64,000 nucleotides of DNA from Thalassoglobus polymorphus (GTDB taxonomy: Bacteria; Planctomycetota; Planctomycetia; Planctomycetales; Planctomycetaceae). Of this stretch, positions 25,676 to 35,769 are shown piece after piece. Position numbers and translations under genes: made by a program. The notes beneath the pieces were generated by a model, which worked only from the letters and a program-made list of their open reading frames with translations, did not search any database and was not told where the DNA came from. Each line of letters opens with the position of its first letter. Position 1 is the first letter of the stretch. The stretch is taken from NCBI RefSeq assembly GCF_007744255.1, contig NZ_CP036267.1, forward strand, positions 3,103,500 through 3,167,499. Reading direction: 5' to 3'.

Positions 25676-26815
25676 ATGGAAGAATCACTCCCCCACTCGC
25701 TTGATACACAAGAGTTGTCCAGCCTGCGGCGGCGTCTCAATCACTGGTTCAAAAGTCAGGGACGTCCGCTTCCCTGGCGTTTGACACGCGATCCCTACAA
25801 AATCTGGATCAGCGAAATCATGTTGCAGCAAACGACAGTCAAGGCTGTCGTTCCGTATTACGAACGGTTTCTTGGACGATTTCCAACTGTGGTGGAACTG
25901 GCGGCAGCGACTGAAGAAGAGGTTCTTCAGTACTGGGAAGGACTGGGCTACTACAGCCGAGGACGAAATCTTCGAAAAGCTGCCATGGTGATTCAAACTG
26001 AATTCGCAAGTGAATTCCCCAAGAAACTCTCCGAACTGAAATCCTTACCCGGGATTGGCCGCTATACTGCCGGTGCGATTCGCTCCTTCGCATTCGACCT
26101 CCCTGCCCCCATTGTCGAAGCGAATACTCTCAGACTGTATTGCCGGCTGCTGAATTTCGCTGGCGATCCGCGCAGCCGAGATGGTGAAAAAATCCTTTGG
26201 TCATTCGCTGAGGAACTCCAACCAAAACGTGAAGCAGGAAAACTGAATCAAGCTCTCATGGAACTGGGATCGCAAATCTGTACGCCTGCATCACCAGATT
26301 GTGAGAGTTGCCCTGTTACGATTCATTGTCAGGCTTTTATCGCACAGAACCAGGAAAGCGTGCCACTAAAAAAAAGACGCCCCAAGGTCACACAAACCGT
26401 CGAAGCCACAATTGCAATTCGCAGTGAAGACCAATTTCTCGTGCGACAACGGCAATCTGGAGAACGTTGGGAGGGAATGTGGGATTTCATCAGATTCCCA
26501 GTGGAATCAATTTCGTACAAACAGAAGCTGACGAAGCCAGCAATGCAAACGCTGACAGCCGAAGCCTTAAACAAGCTTTCGACCGACTCGATCAAAATCG
26601 ATGATCACCTCGAATTCAAAACAGAAATTCGCCACAGCGTCACCCGCTACCGGATTCGACTGATCTGCCTGCAAACGAACATTGATTCAATTCCCAAATC
26701 TTCCCCGGCCAACACCCAATGGGCAACGATGGAGCAACTCGCTGAGTTACCAATGCCGAAAACCGGCCGGGAATTTGCAAATCTGCTTAGAGACCAACTC
26801 GAAAACGAAGAGTGA
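25676..26815 (+). CDS. mutY: A/G-specific adenine glycosylase
   Basis: MutY removes adenine mispaired with 8-oxoguanine. I start at ATG 25676 (MEESLPHSLDTQ); the longer frame from a GTG at 25643 runs inside a repeat copy. Motifs: SEIMLQQTTV with Glu47, the helix-hairpin-helix LPGIGRYTAGAI, and an iron-sulfur site C202-x6-C209-x2-C212-x5-C218. The C-terminal MutT-like domain (RQRQSGERWEGMWDFIRFP) that recognises 8-oxoG is present. The usual catalytic Asp of the VVDGN motif is replaced by Glu148 (PIVEANTLRL). The enzyme may still work, since the acid is conserved in charge. The 379-residue length is normal. Confidence 0.93.
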   Translation: MEESLPHSLDTQELSSLRRRLNHWFKSQGRPLPWRLTRDPYKIWISEIMLQQTTVKAVVPYYERFLGRFPTVVELAAATEEEVLQYWEGLGYYSRGRNLRKAAMVIQTEFASEFPKKLSELKSLPGIGRYTAGAIRSFAFDLPAPIVEANTLRLYCRLLNFAGDPRSRDGEKILWSFAEELQPKREAGKLNQALMELGSQICTPASPDCESCPVTIHCQAFIAQNQESVPLKKRRPKVTQTVEATIAIRSEDQFLVRQRQSGERWEGMWDFIRFPVESISYKQKLTKPAMQTLTAEALNKLSTDSIKIDDHLEFKTEIRHSVTRYRIRLICLQTNIDSIPKSSPANTQWATMEQLAELPMPKTGREFANLLRDQLENEE

Positions 26816-26965
26816 CTGAATTCATCCCGGTTGCAAGAATCACCTCAAGCATTTTCAATGAATCCCGCCCTTGTGACACTCAGCCTTACGAGTTCATGAA
26901 TGACTCGCCATGGGACAGAACGCTATGAGCAATAACGGATTTGCGCTAATTGAGAATGTCGTCCA

Positions 26966-27814
26966 TTACTCTCGTTGCGATTCGACATGCTCCGGAAAGT
27001 CGTTTTCGTATCGTTTCAAAAGCGCAGGCACATCATTAGGGACGATGTAAATTTTCCCTTTGACATGTTTCGTCTCTCCCGGCTTCAGACCGCCGAGTCG
27101 AAAATCGGAATGCAGGCAGACAATCACCCCTTGAAACAGTTCCTGATACGGCTCGAACGCTGTCGCAAAGATCTTAGAATCATCTTTTGAAAAGCAGCCA
27201 ATCAAGCCATTACTGGGAACGAGATCACTCAGCGGTCGCGGATTGACATCGTTACGATTCACTCCTTTGGGAGCCCAAACCTGCCCGGGAACATAGCGAG
27301 CTTTCGTAGCCCAGTTTCGAGTCGGCAAGCGTTCCAGCTTTCCGTCGAGAAAGACAAATGATTTCTGCAAATACGTTTTCTGGTCCGCTCCGGTAAAATC
27401 AGCTAAGCGGATGCATGGCTGCGCCCAGTGTGCCTCAGAACGCTTGTCAGTCGGATTGGTTGCAGTGATCTGAAAAATGACTGAATCCGCCGTTGAGGTG
27501 ATTGTGTGATCCACAACGAGCCCATCTTCAACGTGGCACTGAAGACGAATTTTCGTCCCGTCTTCAGTGGCTTCAATCAATTTTGTTTCATGGTGCATAC
27601 GTGTATGTTTGACCCAGTCAGCATCCGTTGAACCGGCCCGGCAGTACGCTTCGAGATAATGAATCTTGATCTCTTCTCCGGGGATTTGATCACCGGAAAT
27701 TGTCAGATAGTTCTTCGCCCAATGCAGCGTCAATGGCTCATCGGCAGGAGCAAGACTGCAAAGAAATGCGATAAAACAATTCACTGCGATCAAAGTTCGT
27801 GGAAGACCTGGCAT
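26966..27814 (-). CDS. secreted protein of unknown function
   Basis: A 282-residue exported protein. The start is put at ATG 27814 (MPGLPRTLIAVNCFIAFLC) because AAGGA lies upstream and a signal peptide ending at about LAPADEP begins there. The longer frame to 27976 overlaps the kinase gene. The mature part is beta-rich, with stretches such as VVDHTITSTADSVIFQITAT and HVKGKIYIVPNDVPALLKRY. WAPKGVNRNDVNPRPL in the middle is distinctive. No catalytic motif is recognised. It follows the histidine kinase gene by about 50 bases on the same strand, so they may be co-transcribed. Confidence 0.75.
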   Translation of the reverse strand: MPGLPRTLIAVNCFIAFLCSLAPADEPLTLHWAKNYLTISGDQIPGEEIKIHYLEAYCRAGSTDADWVKHTRMHHETKLIEATEDGTKIRLQCHVEDGLVVDHTITSTADSVIFQITATNPTDKRSEAHWAQPCIRLADFTGADQKTYLQKSFVFLDGKLERLPTRNWATKARYVPGQVWAPKGVNRNDVNPRPLSDLVPSNGLIGCFSKDDSKIFATAFEPYQELFQGVIVCLHSDFRLGGLKPGETKHVKGKIYIVPNDVPALLKRYENDFPEHVESQRE

Positions 27815-27866
27815 CAGAAAGTCCTTGCAGGGATTGCGGCGAATTGAAAAACATTTCGTGATGAAC

Positions 27867-28787
27867 TTATCCTGGCGGAGGGTCGATTCGGTCTGGAAAC
27901 TCGACTTCAAAGGTACAACCTGCATCACTGCCTTGTCGATCCTTGATCTGAATTCGGCCTCTCGACTTTTTGACAAGTGTGTTCACAATGTAGAGGCCGA
28001 GGCCGGTCCCTTTGCGACGGCGTTCGAGTTCGCTCCCCCCGCGATAGAAAATCTGAAAGACTTTTTTCCGGTCGTCAGGAGAGATTCCGGTCCCGTTATT
28101 TGCGATTTGAATTTGCACGCGGCTTCGTCCGTGCGGCTTTACGCTCACCTGAACCTGCGGCGGGACCCCGCTGTACTTAACGGCGTTATCTATCAAGTTT
28201 GAGAAGACAAGATCGAGGACAATCTTCTTCGCCTGGATCACCACCGGGACAGTTTCAAAGGTGAAGACATCCTCAAACTCAACTTTCCAATGCAAACAGG
28301 CTGTCTCCGCGTATTGCTTCAACAACGCTGAAACTTCAATGTTCACCGGTTCTTCATTATCCCCAAGTGCATCAAGACGCCCAACTTCCAGTAGCTGACT
28401 AATTAAATTGTCGAGACGTTGTAACTCATGCGCCATAATCCCGTGAAATTCTTCTCGCTTCTCATCCGAAAGATGCCGCATTCGCAGCGTTTCCAGATAA
28501 AGTTGTAATGCGGCAATCGGAGACTTCAACTCATGAGTGACGCTATCCACAAAATTTGCTTGCCGATTGTTGAGGCCAATTTCTTTCAACGTCAAAACCA
28601 GCCACGCTGAGAGCCCCGCGAGGATCAGGGTAAATGCCAGCACTCCAATTGTGAGAGCTCCCCAGAGTGACCGCTGGGAAAGAACAACAATCCAGCAGAT
28701 CATCAACGTCACATTGAGCACCATCAAACTGACACTCAACGTAATCGGAAGATGTATCTTACTCCGCCGCCGAAAATAGGTCGCCAT
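27867..28787 (-). CDS. membrane sensor histidine kinase, orphan
   Basis: A 306-residue two-helix sensor kinase. Membrane segments lie near residues 13-36 and 41-67 with almost no periplasmic loop, so it probably senses within the membrane. The HisKA box SVTHELKSPIAAL places the phospho-acceptor at His85. The ATPase domain shows NLIDNAVKYSG, NNGTGIS and GTGLGLYIV. No response regulator gene is adjacent; the partner must be elsewhere. Upstream is a spacer without genes, downstream a secreted protein of unknown function on the same strand. Confidence 0.92.
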   Translation of the reverse strand: MATYFRRRSKIHLPITLSVSLMVLNVTLMICWIVVLSQRSLWGALTIGVLAFTLILAGLSAWLVLTLKEIGLNNRQANFVDSVTHELKSPIAALQLYLETLRMRHLSDEKREEFHGIMAHELQRLDNLISQLLEVGRLDALGDNEEPVNIEVSALLKQYAETACLHWKVEFEDVFTFETVPVVIQAKKIVLDLVFSNLIDNAVKYSGVPPQVQVSVKPHGRSRVQIQIANNGTGISPDDRKKVFQIFYRGGSELERRRKGTGLGLYIVNTLVKKSRGRIQIKDRQGSDAGCTFEVEFPDRIDPPPG

Positions 28788-29113
28788 ACCAGACAGGATA
28801 TGAATTCCGCATCACACGTTCCAGTTGAAACGGGTTTCAGCTGACCTCTTTTGCTTTGAGCAAAGAGAGAATTCGGAATTCCGCTTTGTGAAACAAAGGC
28901 GATCTCTGGTCAATAACGACTCTGGCGCGAGCAAAAATCATCCTAAAGTTTGCCTGACACGGATCCAAGTAATTCTTCTCCCGGAACGAGGCTCTGACCA
29001 AAGACAAAATGATTTTACGGACGAGGTAATCGGTCCATTTCACTCACTTTTCTTCACCTTATTGTCGCTGCACTCTTATTACGTGAACCACTTTCTTTGA
29101 CGTTTGAGAAGAT
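28788..29113. other. spacer without recognisable content
   Basis: About 326 bases upstream of the histidine kinase and downstream of the Tim44-like gene. Short frames exist on both strands but none has protein-like composition. I see no repeat copy and no convincing terminator. Confidence 0.55.
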
Positions 29114-31048
29114 TCACGTGCTCTGTCCAGTATGGCGAAGTTCTTGCCGCGCTGCCTGATAAGATCGTTTGCGCTCCCGGTTGATTGCCATTTTGACGTC
29201 GGCATCGGCGAGGCCAACGTGGTCAGCGAATTTCTTAAGGAGCGTTTTTTCTTGACGCGTGATTTGCCCATCAGCCAGAACGACATGAATCAACTGTTCT
29301 AAATAAGCAGAGGCCTGCCTCGGATCTTCAGGGGTCGGAATGTTTGTGGATCGCGCGGACGCATGCTGAATGTACTCGTCGACACGCTCAGTTGAGAGAC
29401 CGCGACGAGCCCCGAGCCGATAGATCGCTGCGCGCTCCTTCTCGTTGAAATCCCCATCGATCAACATCACTTTGGCCAACACAGCCAGCGACAAGCCGGA
29501 ATCGGCGTGGGCGTCTAGCTGGCCGCCGGTCAAATTGCCTGCCGCCAGCGGGATCGACAGGTCTTGTTGATACGCATGCACGGCCAAATACGGACTGACG
29601 TCATCAAGAACCCAATCGTGCTTCCCCGTGTTCAGGACGGTCCCGCAATAAACGCACTCGCCAGCTTTATTCACGTTAATAGGGGCTCCACAGTTTGAAC
29701 ATCCTGCAGAGGTGAAGGTTGCATCTGCAATACTTTGAACGTTGTGATCGCGAATGAGCGTATAGACATGTGTGAAGATTGCTTGCCCGCGTAAAACGCG
29801 TGTTCGCTTCCGATTGATTTTTTCAAGAAGCGAACCAGACCATCGAACTTTGACACGAATTCGATCCGGGGTGTTATTGTCTCCTGTCTTCACGTCCATC
29901 ATTTCCACTTTCCCGACAGCTGGGTCTTTCCAAAACTCCTTTGGATTCAACCCATTCCTGAACGAGTCACAGAATTCGGGCGTGGCAATGGGCTCAGCGT
30001 AGCTCAAGTCATTGTAGAACTCTGCAGATTTTAATCGCCAGAACATTACGGAAACACGGTCTTCCAAATGTTGAATACTCAAACCGCGATCATTCTCTTT
30101 CAGCTCGGTGATTCCAGGAATCAGGTATTCATTTTGCGGAACGTTCCACTCCTGCTCTTGCGTAATTTCTGCCAACACCCAATCAAATTCTCCGGAATTG
30201 ACCTGCGCTCCACAGCTCTGGCACTCTGCTTTGTCGACAATTTTGAGCAAACTTCCGCAACGAGGACAATTTCCTTCAATCGCACCATCTCCTTGAATTG
30301 ATTCCGCCCCTGGCCGCCGATGGAAGGACCAATACTCAGTGAAGGTACTCGTTGACTTTTCACCAATCCGCTTTCCAGTTTTCAAGTTGGCGTTGTAATC
30401 AACTGCCGACGCTTTTACTTGAACGTGGATTGTTTCGAAATTTTCATTCGCAAACAAAGCGACAACTTCGAGGTTATGAACGGCGACTCTCTCCATCACG
30501 TTGCGAATGCCTTCAGACTTCTGCATCGCGATTTGTAAAGTGAAACGTTCGTGGATGCCGTCGCTGATGAAGCTGCGAACTTCGTGGAGATCTTGTTCGC
30601 TCCATGCGTGCTGAATTTTCTCAAATGCGGTTTTGACTCGCCCCAAGAATGCTGGCAATTCGAAAGTGGGGTCAGTCTGCTGAATTTTATTTAGCGTTTG
30701 ATCTCTCAGCCGGTCCTGCTGATGCCGCCTTCCTCGCCGAATTGTCTGTGTGATGTGCCCTTGTTTCACACGATCTCCACCATGATACATCAGGAAACCC
30801 ATCGCTATTGCCAGTGGAATCCCGATGAGAGGATGATGCCAGCAGAGCCAGAACAACAAATAAATGAGCTCCCCTCCCCCGCCTCCAGAGCCACCACTTC
30901 CGCCCGATCCTCCGCCGCCACCGCCGCCGTAACTTCCTCCTCCGCCAGCCCGAGCCCAGACCTCGTGAGGCAGCACGAAGCATGCAGAGACGAGGACTGC
31001 GGTAAAGATCAGGAAATTCAAGAATGTTGCACGTTGAAAACGGTTCAT
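29114..31048 (-). CDS. membrane protein with duplicated Tim44-like / zinc-ribbon modules and a TerB-like C-terminus
   Basis: A 644-residue multidomain protein from ATG 31048 (MNRFQRATFLNFLIF); the longer frame adds 70 residues without coding character. Order: signal or first membrane helix, a Gly/Ser-rich low-complexity stretch, a second hydrophobic segment (IYLLFWLCWHHPLIGIPLAI), a basic region, a first Tim44-like domain followed by a zinc ribbon (CPRCG...CQSCG), a second Tim44-like domain followed by another ribbon (CSNCG...CVYCG), and a helical C-terminus like TerB (LAVLAKVMLIDGDFNEKERA, VVLADGQITRQEKTLLKKFA). Each ribbon is followed by a matching DWVL stretch (EFDWVLAEI, KHDWVLDDV), so the unit is duplicated. 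Role unknown; membrane-anchored sensing or stress function is a guess. Confidence 0.82.
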   Translation of the reverse strand: MNRFQRATFLNFLIFTAVLVSACFVLPHEVWARAGGGGSYGGGGGGGSGGSGGSGGGGGELIYLLFWLCWHHPLIGIPLAIAMGFLMYHGGDRVKQGHITQTIRRGRRHQQDRLRDQTLNKIQQTDPTFELPAFLGRVKTAFEKIQHAWSEQDLHEVRSFISDGIHERFTLQIAMQKSEGIRNVMERVAVHNLEVVALFANENFETIHVQVKASAVDYNANLKTGKRIGEKSTSTFTEYWSFHRRPGAESIQGDGAIEGNCPRCGSLLKIVDKAECQSCGAQVNSGEFDWVLAEITQEQEWNVPQNEYLIPGITELKENDRGLSIQHLEDRVSVMFWRLKSAEFYNDLSYAEPIATPEFCDSFRNGLNPKEFWKDPAVGKVEMMDVKTGDNNTPDRIRVKVRWSGSLLEKINRKRTRVLRGQAIFTHVYTLIRDHNVQSIADATFTSAGCSNCGAPINVNKAGECVYCGTVLNTGKHDWVLDDVSPYLAVHAYQQDLSIPLAAGNLTGGQLDAHADSGLSLAVLAKVMLIDGDFNEKERAAIYRLGARRGLSTERVDEYIQHASARSTNIPTPEDPRQASAYLEQLIHVVLADGQITRQEKTLLKKFADHVGLADADVKMAINRERKRSYQAARQELRHTGQST

Positions 31049-31260
31049 GGGGATGTGCGTCAGTTTGAATACGAAGAAAATTGAACGTGACGTCGCTTGT
31101 ACGAAAGTAAGGCCCGCCCGAAAAGATGAAACACCGGCAAGTCTGACGAATCGGTCAACGAGCCTCTTACCTGCCCAGGAAAGTGAGTCTCCCCAAAAAA
31201 TCCTCGACTCGACAACATGCCCATCAAACGTCGCTAGAGCTCTTAGTGATGTTGGCAAAG

Positions 31261-31833
31261 CTATTCGTGCCCTGAATCGTAACCTGCATCATCAAAATAC
31301 ATCATTTCGTCTTTCTCATTTTTCTTGCGGCCTCGAAACAACCCAGCCATCGGGACGAGTAGCAAACAAGCACCAATCAGCAAAAAGCCCCAACCCATCA
31401 CGAATCCGATATAGCTGGTGAAATGTGCTCCCGGTTCCAGAACGGCAATAAAAATGTCATCCGGCTTGTAGTAGACGACAACTTCCTTACCGATTGGATA
31501 ACGGCTGACGATTTCCTCGAACTGGCTTCTCGACGAGGATGAATAATTCCCGCCGAACCAGACGTTATTAGAATGAACCTCAGTCTCATCGACGGTGTAG
31601 CGATAGACGATTTCCGCAGAATAGGTCGTCCCGTCTTTGTCTCTGTGAGAATCGACTCGAGATTCTGTAACCTCACCCGGGACAGTCGGCCAGTTTGTGC
31701 TGGCCTTGGCGTTCTCGAGTGTCGGCTTTCCCCAGAAAGTCAGAAGACAATAACCTGCAATGAGAAAAACCGATCCGACAATCAAGACGATCGTGCTTCC
31801 GGTTGTGAATAATGAATGCCTGTGCTGCTTCAT
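31261..31833 (-). CDS. DUF3592-type membrane protein
   Basis: A 190-residue protein with two membrane helices, near residues 10-33 (GSTIVLIVGSVFLIAGYCLL) and 140-165 (IGFVMGWGFLLIGACLLLVP), flanking an extracytoplasmic beta domain with the DUF3592 pattern W-x-x-x-x-G-x-V (NWPTVPGEVTES), YSAEIVYRYTVD and YPIGKEVVVYYKPDD. Start ATG 31833 (MKQHRHSLFTTG) is chosen because it immediately precedes the first helix. Function unknown for the family. The Tim44-like gene follows about 210 bases downstream on the same strand. Confidence 0.82.
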   Translation of the reverse strand: MKQHRHSLFTTGSTIVLIVGSVFLIAGYCLLTFWGKPTLENAKASTNWPTVPGEVTESRVDSHRDKDGTTYSAEIVYRYTVDETEVHSNNVWFGGNYSSSSRSQFEEIVSRYPIGKEVVVYYKPDDIFIAVLEPGAHFTSYIGFVMGWGFLLIGACLLLVPMAGLFRGRKKNEKDEMMYFDDAGYDSGHE

Positions 31834-32177
31834 CCTGGAATCCTGTAAATTTTGAGAAACATGCGGCACTTCGACGTGCAAGTTCCCTATGCAATATCTG
31901 ATGCGGTCCCGTCTCGAAATTCTTGATGATGAGAGAACCGTTCTCTCTACTGAGTCGGATACGAAGTTCTCTAGCAGAAGGATCACTCTATCGCTTCAAT
32001 TTCTTCGATGGCTTTGTAATATTCGCAGCGACGGTCAGTCTTTGGCAAGGAGTTGCCGAAAATAGCCGAAAAAGTACTCGGAGAAGTAATGTGGGGTGCC
32101 TCCCATTTTATCCTTCTTCAGTGAAAACAAGATGTTTGACTCAATAAGGGGAGCGAATCTTCGCTCTTGTGTCCCTA
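31834..32177. other. divergent region upstream of nqrA
   Basis: About 344 bases between the leftward DUF3592 gene and the nqr operon, which must contain the nqr promoter. No gene or repeat copy. A GGGGAG stretch lies some 25 bases before the nqrA ATG. Confidence 0.55.
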
Positions 32178-33542
32178 ATGCCGATCAAGATTCGACGAGG
32201 TCTTGACCTTCCCATCTCAGGTGTTCCCGATCAAATGATTGATCTTGGGGCAATGGTGAAAAGTGTCGCCATCCGGGGAAGCGATTATGTCGGAATGAAA
32301 CCGACCATGCTTGTGCATGAAGGGGACTCCGTGAAACTCGGACAACCTTTGTTCGAAGACAAGAAGAACCCGGGTGTGCTCTTCACATCACCTGGAGCAG
32401 GAAAAGTCGTCTCCATCAATCGAGGAGAGAAACGAGTTTTCCAATCAGTGGTTGTTGAGCTCGAAGGTGAAGATCAGGAAAAATTTCAATCTTACGCAAA
32501 CAGCGACCTCACTCGACTGGATCGGGACGCTGTCGTCGAGAATCTATTGAAATCAGGTTTATGGCCCAGCCTGAGGCGACGTCCATACAGTAAAACTCCT
32601 GCAGTCAATGAAGTCCCGCACGCGATTTTCGTGCAAGCCATTGACACACTTCCACTAGCGGCTTTCCCGGGACTGATTCTCGACGAAAACCCCAACTTCT
32701 TCCGCTACGGTCTACAAGTCTTATCCCGGCTCACCGAAGGACAAGTTCACGTATGTGCTTCCCCGGGGTTCAAAACTCCCGGAGCTGACCCGGAAGACAC
32801 TGTCTCTGATCGTGTTAAGCTACAGCATTTCGAAGGGCCGCATCCTGCTGGGCTGCCTGGGACGCATATCCATAAAATTTCAGCTGCATCTGAAGCCCGC
32901 CCTGTCTGGCACATCAACTATCAAGACACCATCGCCATCGGAAAGCTATTCGCAACCGGAGAACTTTCGGTTGAGCGAGTCATTTCACTGGCGGGGCCAC
33001 AGGTCAAAAAGCCGCGGCTCATTCGCACAAGAGTCGGCGCCTCGATCGAAGACCTCACTGCCGATGAGCTTGCAGACGGGGAAAATAGAATCATTTCCGG
33101 ATCGGTCCTGAACGGAAGCATTGCTGAAGGACCTTTTGCCTATCTTGGTCGTTACGACTTACAGGTCTCCGTGTTAAAAGAAGGCCGTGATCGTGAATTG
33201 CTCGGATGGCAAATGCCCGGATTCAACAAATACTCAGTCATGCCAGTCTACGCCTCAGCGAGTTCCGTTGATGGACGTGCATTTGAAATGACAACGAATC
33301 GAAACGGCAGCTTCCGAGCGATTGTCCCGATTGGTGTCTACGAAAAAGTGATGCCGCTAGACATTGAACCAACAGCTTTGGTTAAAGCACTGCTCACTGG
33401 TGACACCGATCAAGCACAACTGCTTGGAGCCACCGAACTCGACGAAGAAGACGTCGCCTTGTTGACATTTGTCGATCCCGGCAAACACAACTTTGGCCCT
33501 GCATTAAGAGACATCCTGACGCGCATCGAACGGGAAGGGTAA
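32178..33542 (+). CDS. nqrA: Na+-translocating NADH:quinone reductase subunit A
   Basis: First gene of a complete six-gene nqr operon. NqrA is the membrane-associated subunit of Na+-NQR that sits by NqrB and contributes to quinone access. The N-terminus [17 protein letters not shown] is the family start, which supports ATG 32178 over the GTG at 32169. [19 protein letters not shown] and [16 protein letters not shown] form the biotinyl/lipoyl-like domain. [19 protein letters not shown] and the C-terminal [18 protein letters not shown] are also typical. About 454 residues, a normal length. Confidence 0.95.
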   Translation: MPIKIRRGLDLPISGVPDQMIDLGAMVKSVAIRGSDYVGMKPTMLVHEGDSVKLGQPLFEDKKNPGVLFTSPGAGKVVSINRGEKRVFQSVVVELEGEDQEKFQSYANSDLTRLDRDAVVENLLKSGLWPSLRRRPYSKTPAVNEVPHAIFVQAIDTLPLAAFPGLILDENPNFFRYGLQVLSRLTEGQVHVCASPGFKTPGADPEDTVSDRVKLQHFEGPHPAGLPGTHIHKISAASEARPVWHINYQDTIAIGKLFATGELSVERVISLAGPQVKKPRLIRTRVGASIEDLTADELADGENRIISGSVLNGSIAEGPFAYLGRYDLQVSVLKEGRDRELLGWQMPGFNKYSVMPVYASASSVDGRAFEMTTNRNGSFRAIVPIGVYEKVMPLDIEPTALVKALLTGDTDQAQLLGATELDEEDVALLTFVDPGKHNFGPALRDILTRIEREG

Positions 33543-33588
33543 CCCTCCAGACGTGCCTGAGTCCCCGTAAACAGCCGAATGGCGATCC

Positions 33589-34839
33589 ATGAAGTTCCTG
33601 AGGAAAAAACTTGACGACCTGCACGAGCAGGTGAAACCAGGTGCCAAGTACGAAAAGTTCTACGCTCTCTATGAAGCGGTTGACACTTTTCTGTACACGC
33701 CTGACGACGTGACCGATGGTCCGACGCATGTACGAGATGGCCTCGACATGAAGCGGATGATGATTATGGTCGTCGTCGCTCTTGGCCCCTGCATCCTGAT
33801 GGCTATGTATAATACAGGCTATCAGGCGAACCTGGAAATTGAGCGACTGGTCGACATTGGTTCGCTCCCAGAAGCCACGACGGGGAACTGGCGTTCAACC
33901 ATCATGGACTCCGTGGGGTACAACCCGAACAATTTACTGTCCTGTTTCATACACGGGGCACTCTATTTCTTGCCGATTTTTATCGTCACTCAAATCGCCG
34001 GTGGCTTTTGGGAAGTCCTGTTTGCGACCGTGCGTGGTCATGAGATCAACGAAGGTTTCCTCGTTACCGGAATGCTTTTTCCGCTAACATTACCGGCGAC
34101 CGTTCCTTTATGGCAGGTCGCCTTGGGGATCTCATTTGGCGTCGTCATCGGAAAAGAAGTCTTTGGAGGGACCGGGAAAAACTTCCTGAACCCAGCTCTC
34201 ACTGGGCGAGCGTTTTTGTATTTCGCATACTCCAGTGAGATGACAGCCGACATTTGGATCGCAGCCCCTAAAGTTGATGGTTACTCGGGAGCGACATCTC
34301 TCGGGGCCTTGGCTGATGCCAAAAACACAATGGGCATGGATGTCATCACCAGTAAACTCGATATCTCCTGGTGGGACGCATTCTGGGGATTTATCCCCGG
34401 CTCGATGGGTGAAACATCAACCTTCGCTTGCATCCTCGGGGCCGTTATTTTAATTGCGACGCAGATCGGCTCTTGGCGAATTATGCTCAGCACATTACTT
34501 GGTGCTCTCGGTTCCGCCTGGTTGTTCAACTACGCATCTGGTCCGGAAACCCCAAACATGTTCTTGATGCCTGCCCATTGGCATCTGGTTGTCGGCGGCT
34601 TAGCATTTGGACTTGTCTTTATGGCAACCGATCCTGTCTCAGCGGCGATGACACAAGGAGGGAAATGGGCTTACGGCCTGGTCGTTGGTGTGACCACCAC
34701 ACTGGTGCGAGTGATCAACCCCGGATATGCAGAGGGAATCATGTTAGCGATTCTCTTCGGAAACGTTGTCGCTCCGTTGATCGACTGGGCTGTCATCCAA
34801 CTCAACATTCGACGAAGGCGCAAACGCTGTGGACTCTGA
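33589..34839 (+). CDS. nqrB: Na+-NQR subunit B
   Basis: The largest membrane subunit, with about ten helices, holding a covalent FMN and riboflavin and forming much of the Na+ path. The flavin-attachment motif SGAT reads [12 protein letters not shown], and its Thr is residue 236, the same number as in Vibrio cholerae NqrB. The N-terminus [20 protein letters not shown] is typical. It starts 46 bases after nqrA and its end overlaps nqrC by 11 bases. Confidence 0.96.
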   Translation: MKFLRKKLDDLHEQVKPGAKYEKFYALYEAVDTFLYTPDDVTDGPTHVRDGLDMKRMMIMVVVALGPCILMAMYNTGYQANLEIERLVDIGSLPEATTGNWRSTIMDSVGYNPNNLLSCFIHGALYFLPIFIVTQIAGGFWEVLFATVRGHEINEGFLVTGMLFPLTLPATVPLWQVALGISFGVVIGKEVFGGTGKNFLNPALTGRAFLYFAYSSEMTADIWIAAPKVDGYSGATSLGALADAKNTMGMDVITSKLDISWWDAFWGFIPGSMGETSTFACILGAVILIATQIGSWRIMLSTLLGALGSAWLFNYASGPETPNMFLMPAHWHLVVGGLAFGLVFMATDPVSAAMTQGGKWAYGLVVGVTTTLVRVINPGYAEGIMLAILFGNVVAPLIDWAVIQLNIRRRRKRCGL

Positions 34840-35695
34840 AACTGACCAAAATCAGGACGCTGCCGAGACGAACCAGGAAGCCGAAAGCAACTTTGAACCA
34901 AACAGCTTTCTCGGAACGCTGGTCGTGGCAGTAGTACTATGCCTTGTCTGTTCGTTTGTTGTCTCAACAGCTGCGGTCGCATTGCGTCCGCTCCAGGAAC
35001 AGAACAAGAAGATTAAACAACAACGTAATGTTCTTAGCGCCGCTGGCCTGTGGGATGATCAATCCACCACTAGCAACTTGGCTGAGAAATTTGAGAACGT
35101 CAAAATTATTGCGGTCAATCTTCCTGGACGTGATGATGACGCTCCCGCTGCGGGAACCATTAACAAATCAGTTGATGTCAAAAGTTACAATCAACTGAAG
35201 GCCTCGAAAGACCCTCAGCAAAGCATCATCATCGGCGACAAAGATGTTGCCGGGATTAAGCGTCGCGAGAAAGTCTCTCTGGTCTACCTGATCAATGACA
35301 GTGACGGAAACCTTCAAACGATCGTCCTTCCAATCTACGGAAAAGGTCTCTGGTCGACTCTCTACGGGTACCTGGCACTTGAAGCTGATACTCGGACGGT
35401 TAAAGGAATTACATTCTACCAGCATGGTGAAACACCTGGGCTGGGAGGTGAAGTTGATAATCCGAAGTGGAAAGCACTCTGGCCAGAAAAAACTGTACTT
35501 GATGAATCAGGCGAGCCAATTATCGAGGTCACTAAGCCGGGTGTTGCATCAGACGAGAACCAGGTTGATGGACTCTCGGGAGCAACAATTACTTCAGTCG
35601 GCGTTGAAAAGACGATAAAATATTGGCTGGGAGATGACGCATTCGGACCGTTCCTGGAACGTATCCGTAATGACGAAATCGACACAAATGAATAA
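34829..35695 (+). CDS. nqrC: Na+-NQR subunit C
   Basis: Periplasmic flavin subunit with one membrane helix near residues 29-51 ([20 protein letters not shown]). Covalent FMN attaches to the Thr of the second SGAT site, here Thr253 in [12 protein letters not shown]. The GTG start at 34829 lies within the end of nqrB. The 28-residue Asp/Glu/Asn-rich segment before the helix is longer than in proteobacterial NqrC; if an internal start is used, it would shorten. Confidence 0.95.
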   Translation: MDSETDQNQDAAETNQEAESNFEPNSFLGTLVVAVVLCLVCSFVVSTAAVALRPLQEQNKKIKQQRNVLSAAGLWDDQSTTSNLAEKFENVKIIAVNLPGRDDDAPAAGTINKSVDVKSYNQLKASKDPQQSIIIGDKDVAGIKRREKVSLVYLINDSDGNLQTIVLPIYGKGLWSTLYGYLALEADTRTVKGITFYQHGETPGLGGEVDNPKWKALWPEKTVLDESGEPIIEVTKPGVASDENQVDGLSGATITSVGVEKTIKYWLGDDAFGPFLERIRNDEIDTNE

Positions 35696-35769
35696 CATTG
35701 ACCTTCGAGTCGCCCCAAAATAGAGCAATTGAAACAGGCTGAAGTCATTCTTCAACCGGACTGAGAAAT

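Noticed and set aside
30698-31421. Plus-strand frames opposite the Tim44-like gene
   Set aside because: They come from the reverse complement of the Gly/Ser-rich segment and lack coding composition.
34428-34934. 168-residue frame in nqrB
   Set aside because: It is a shadow frame overlapping nqrB and nqrC; no motifs.
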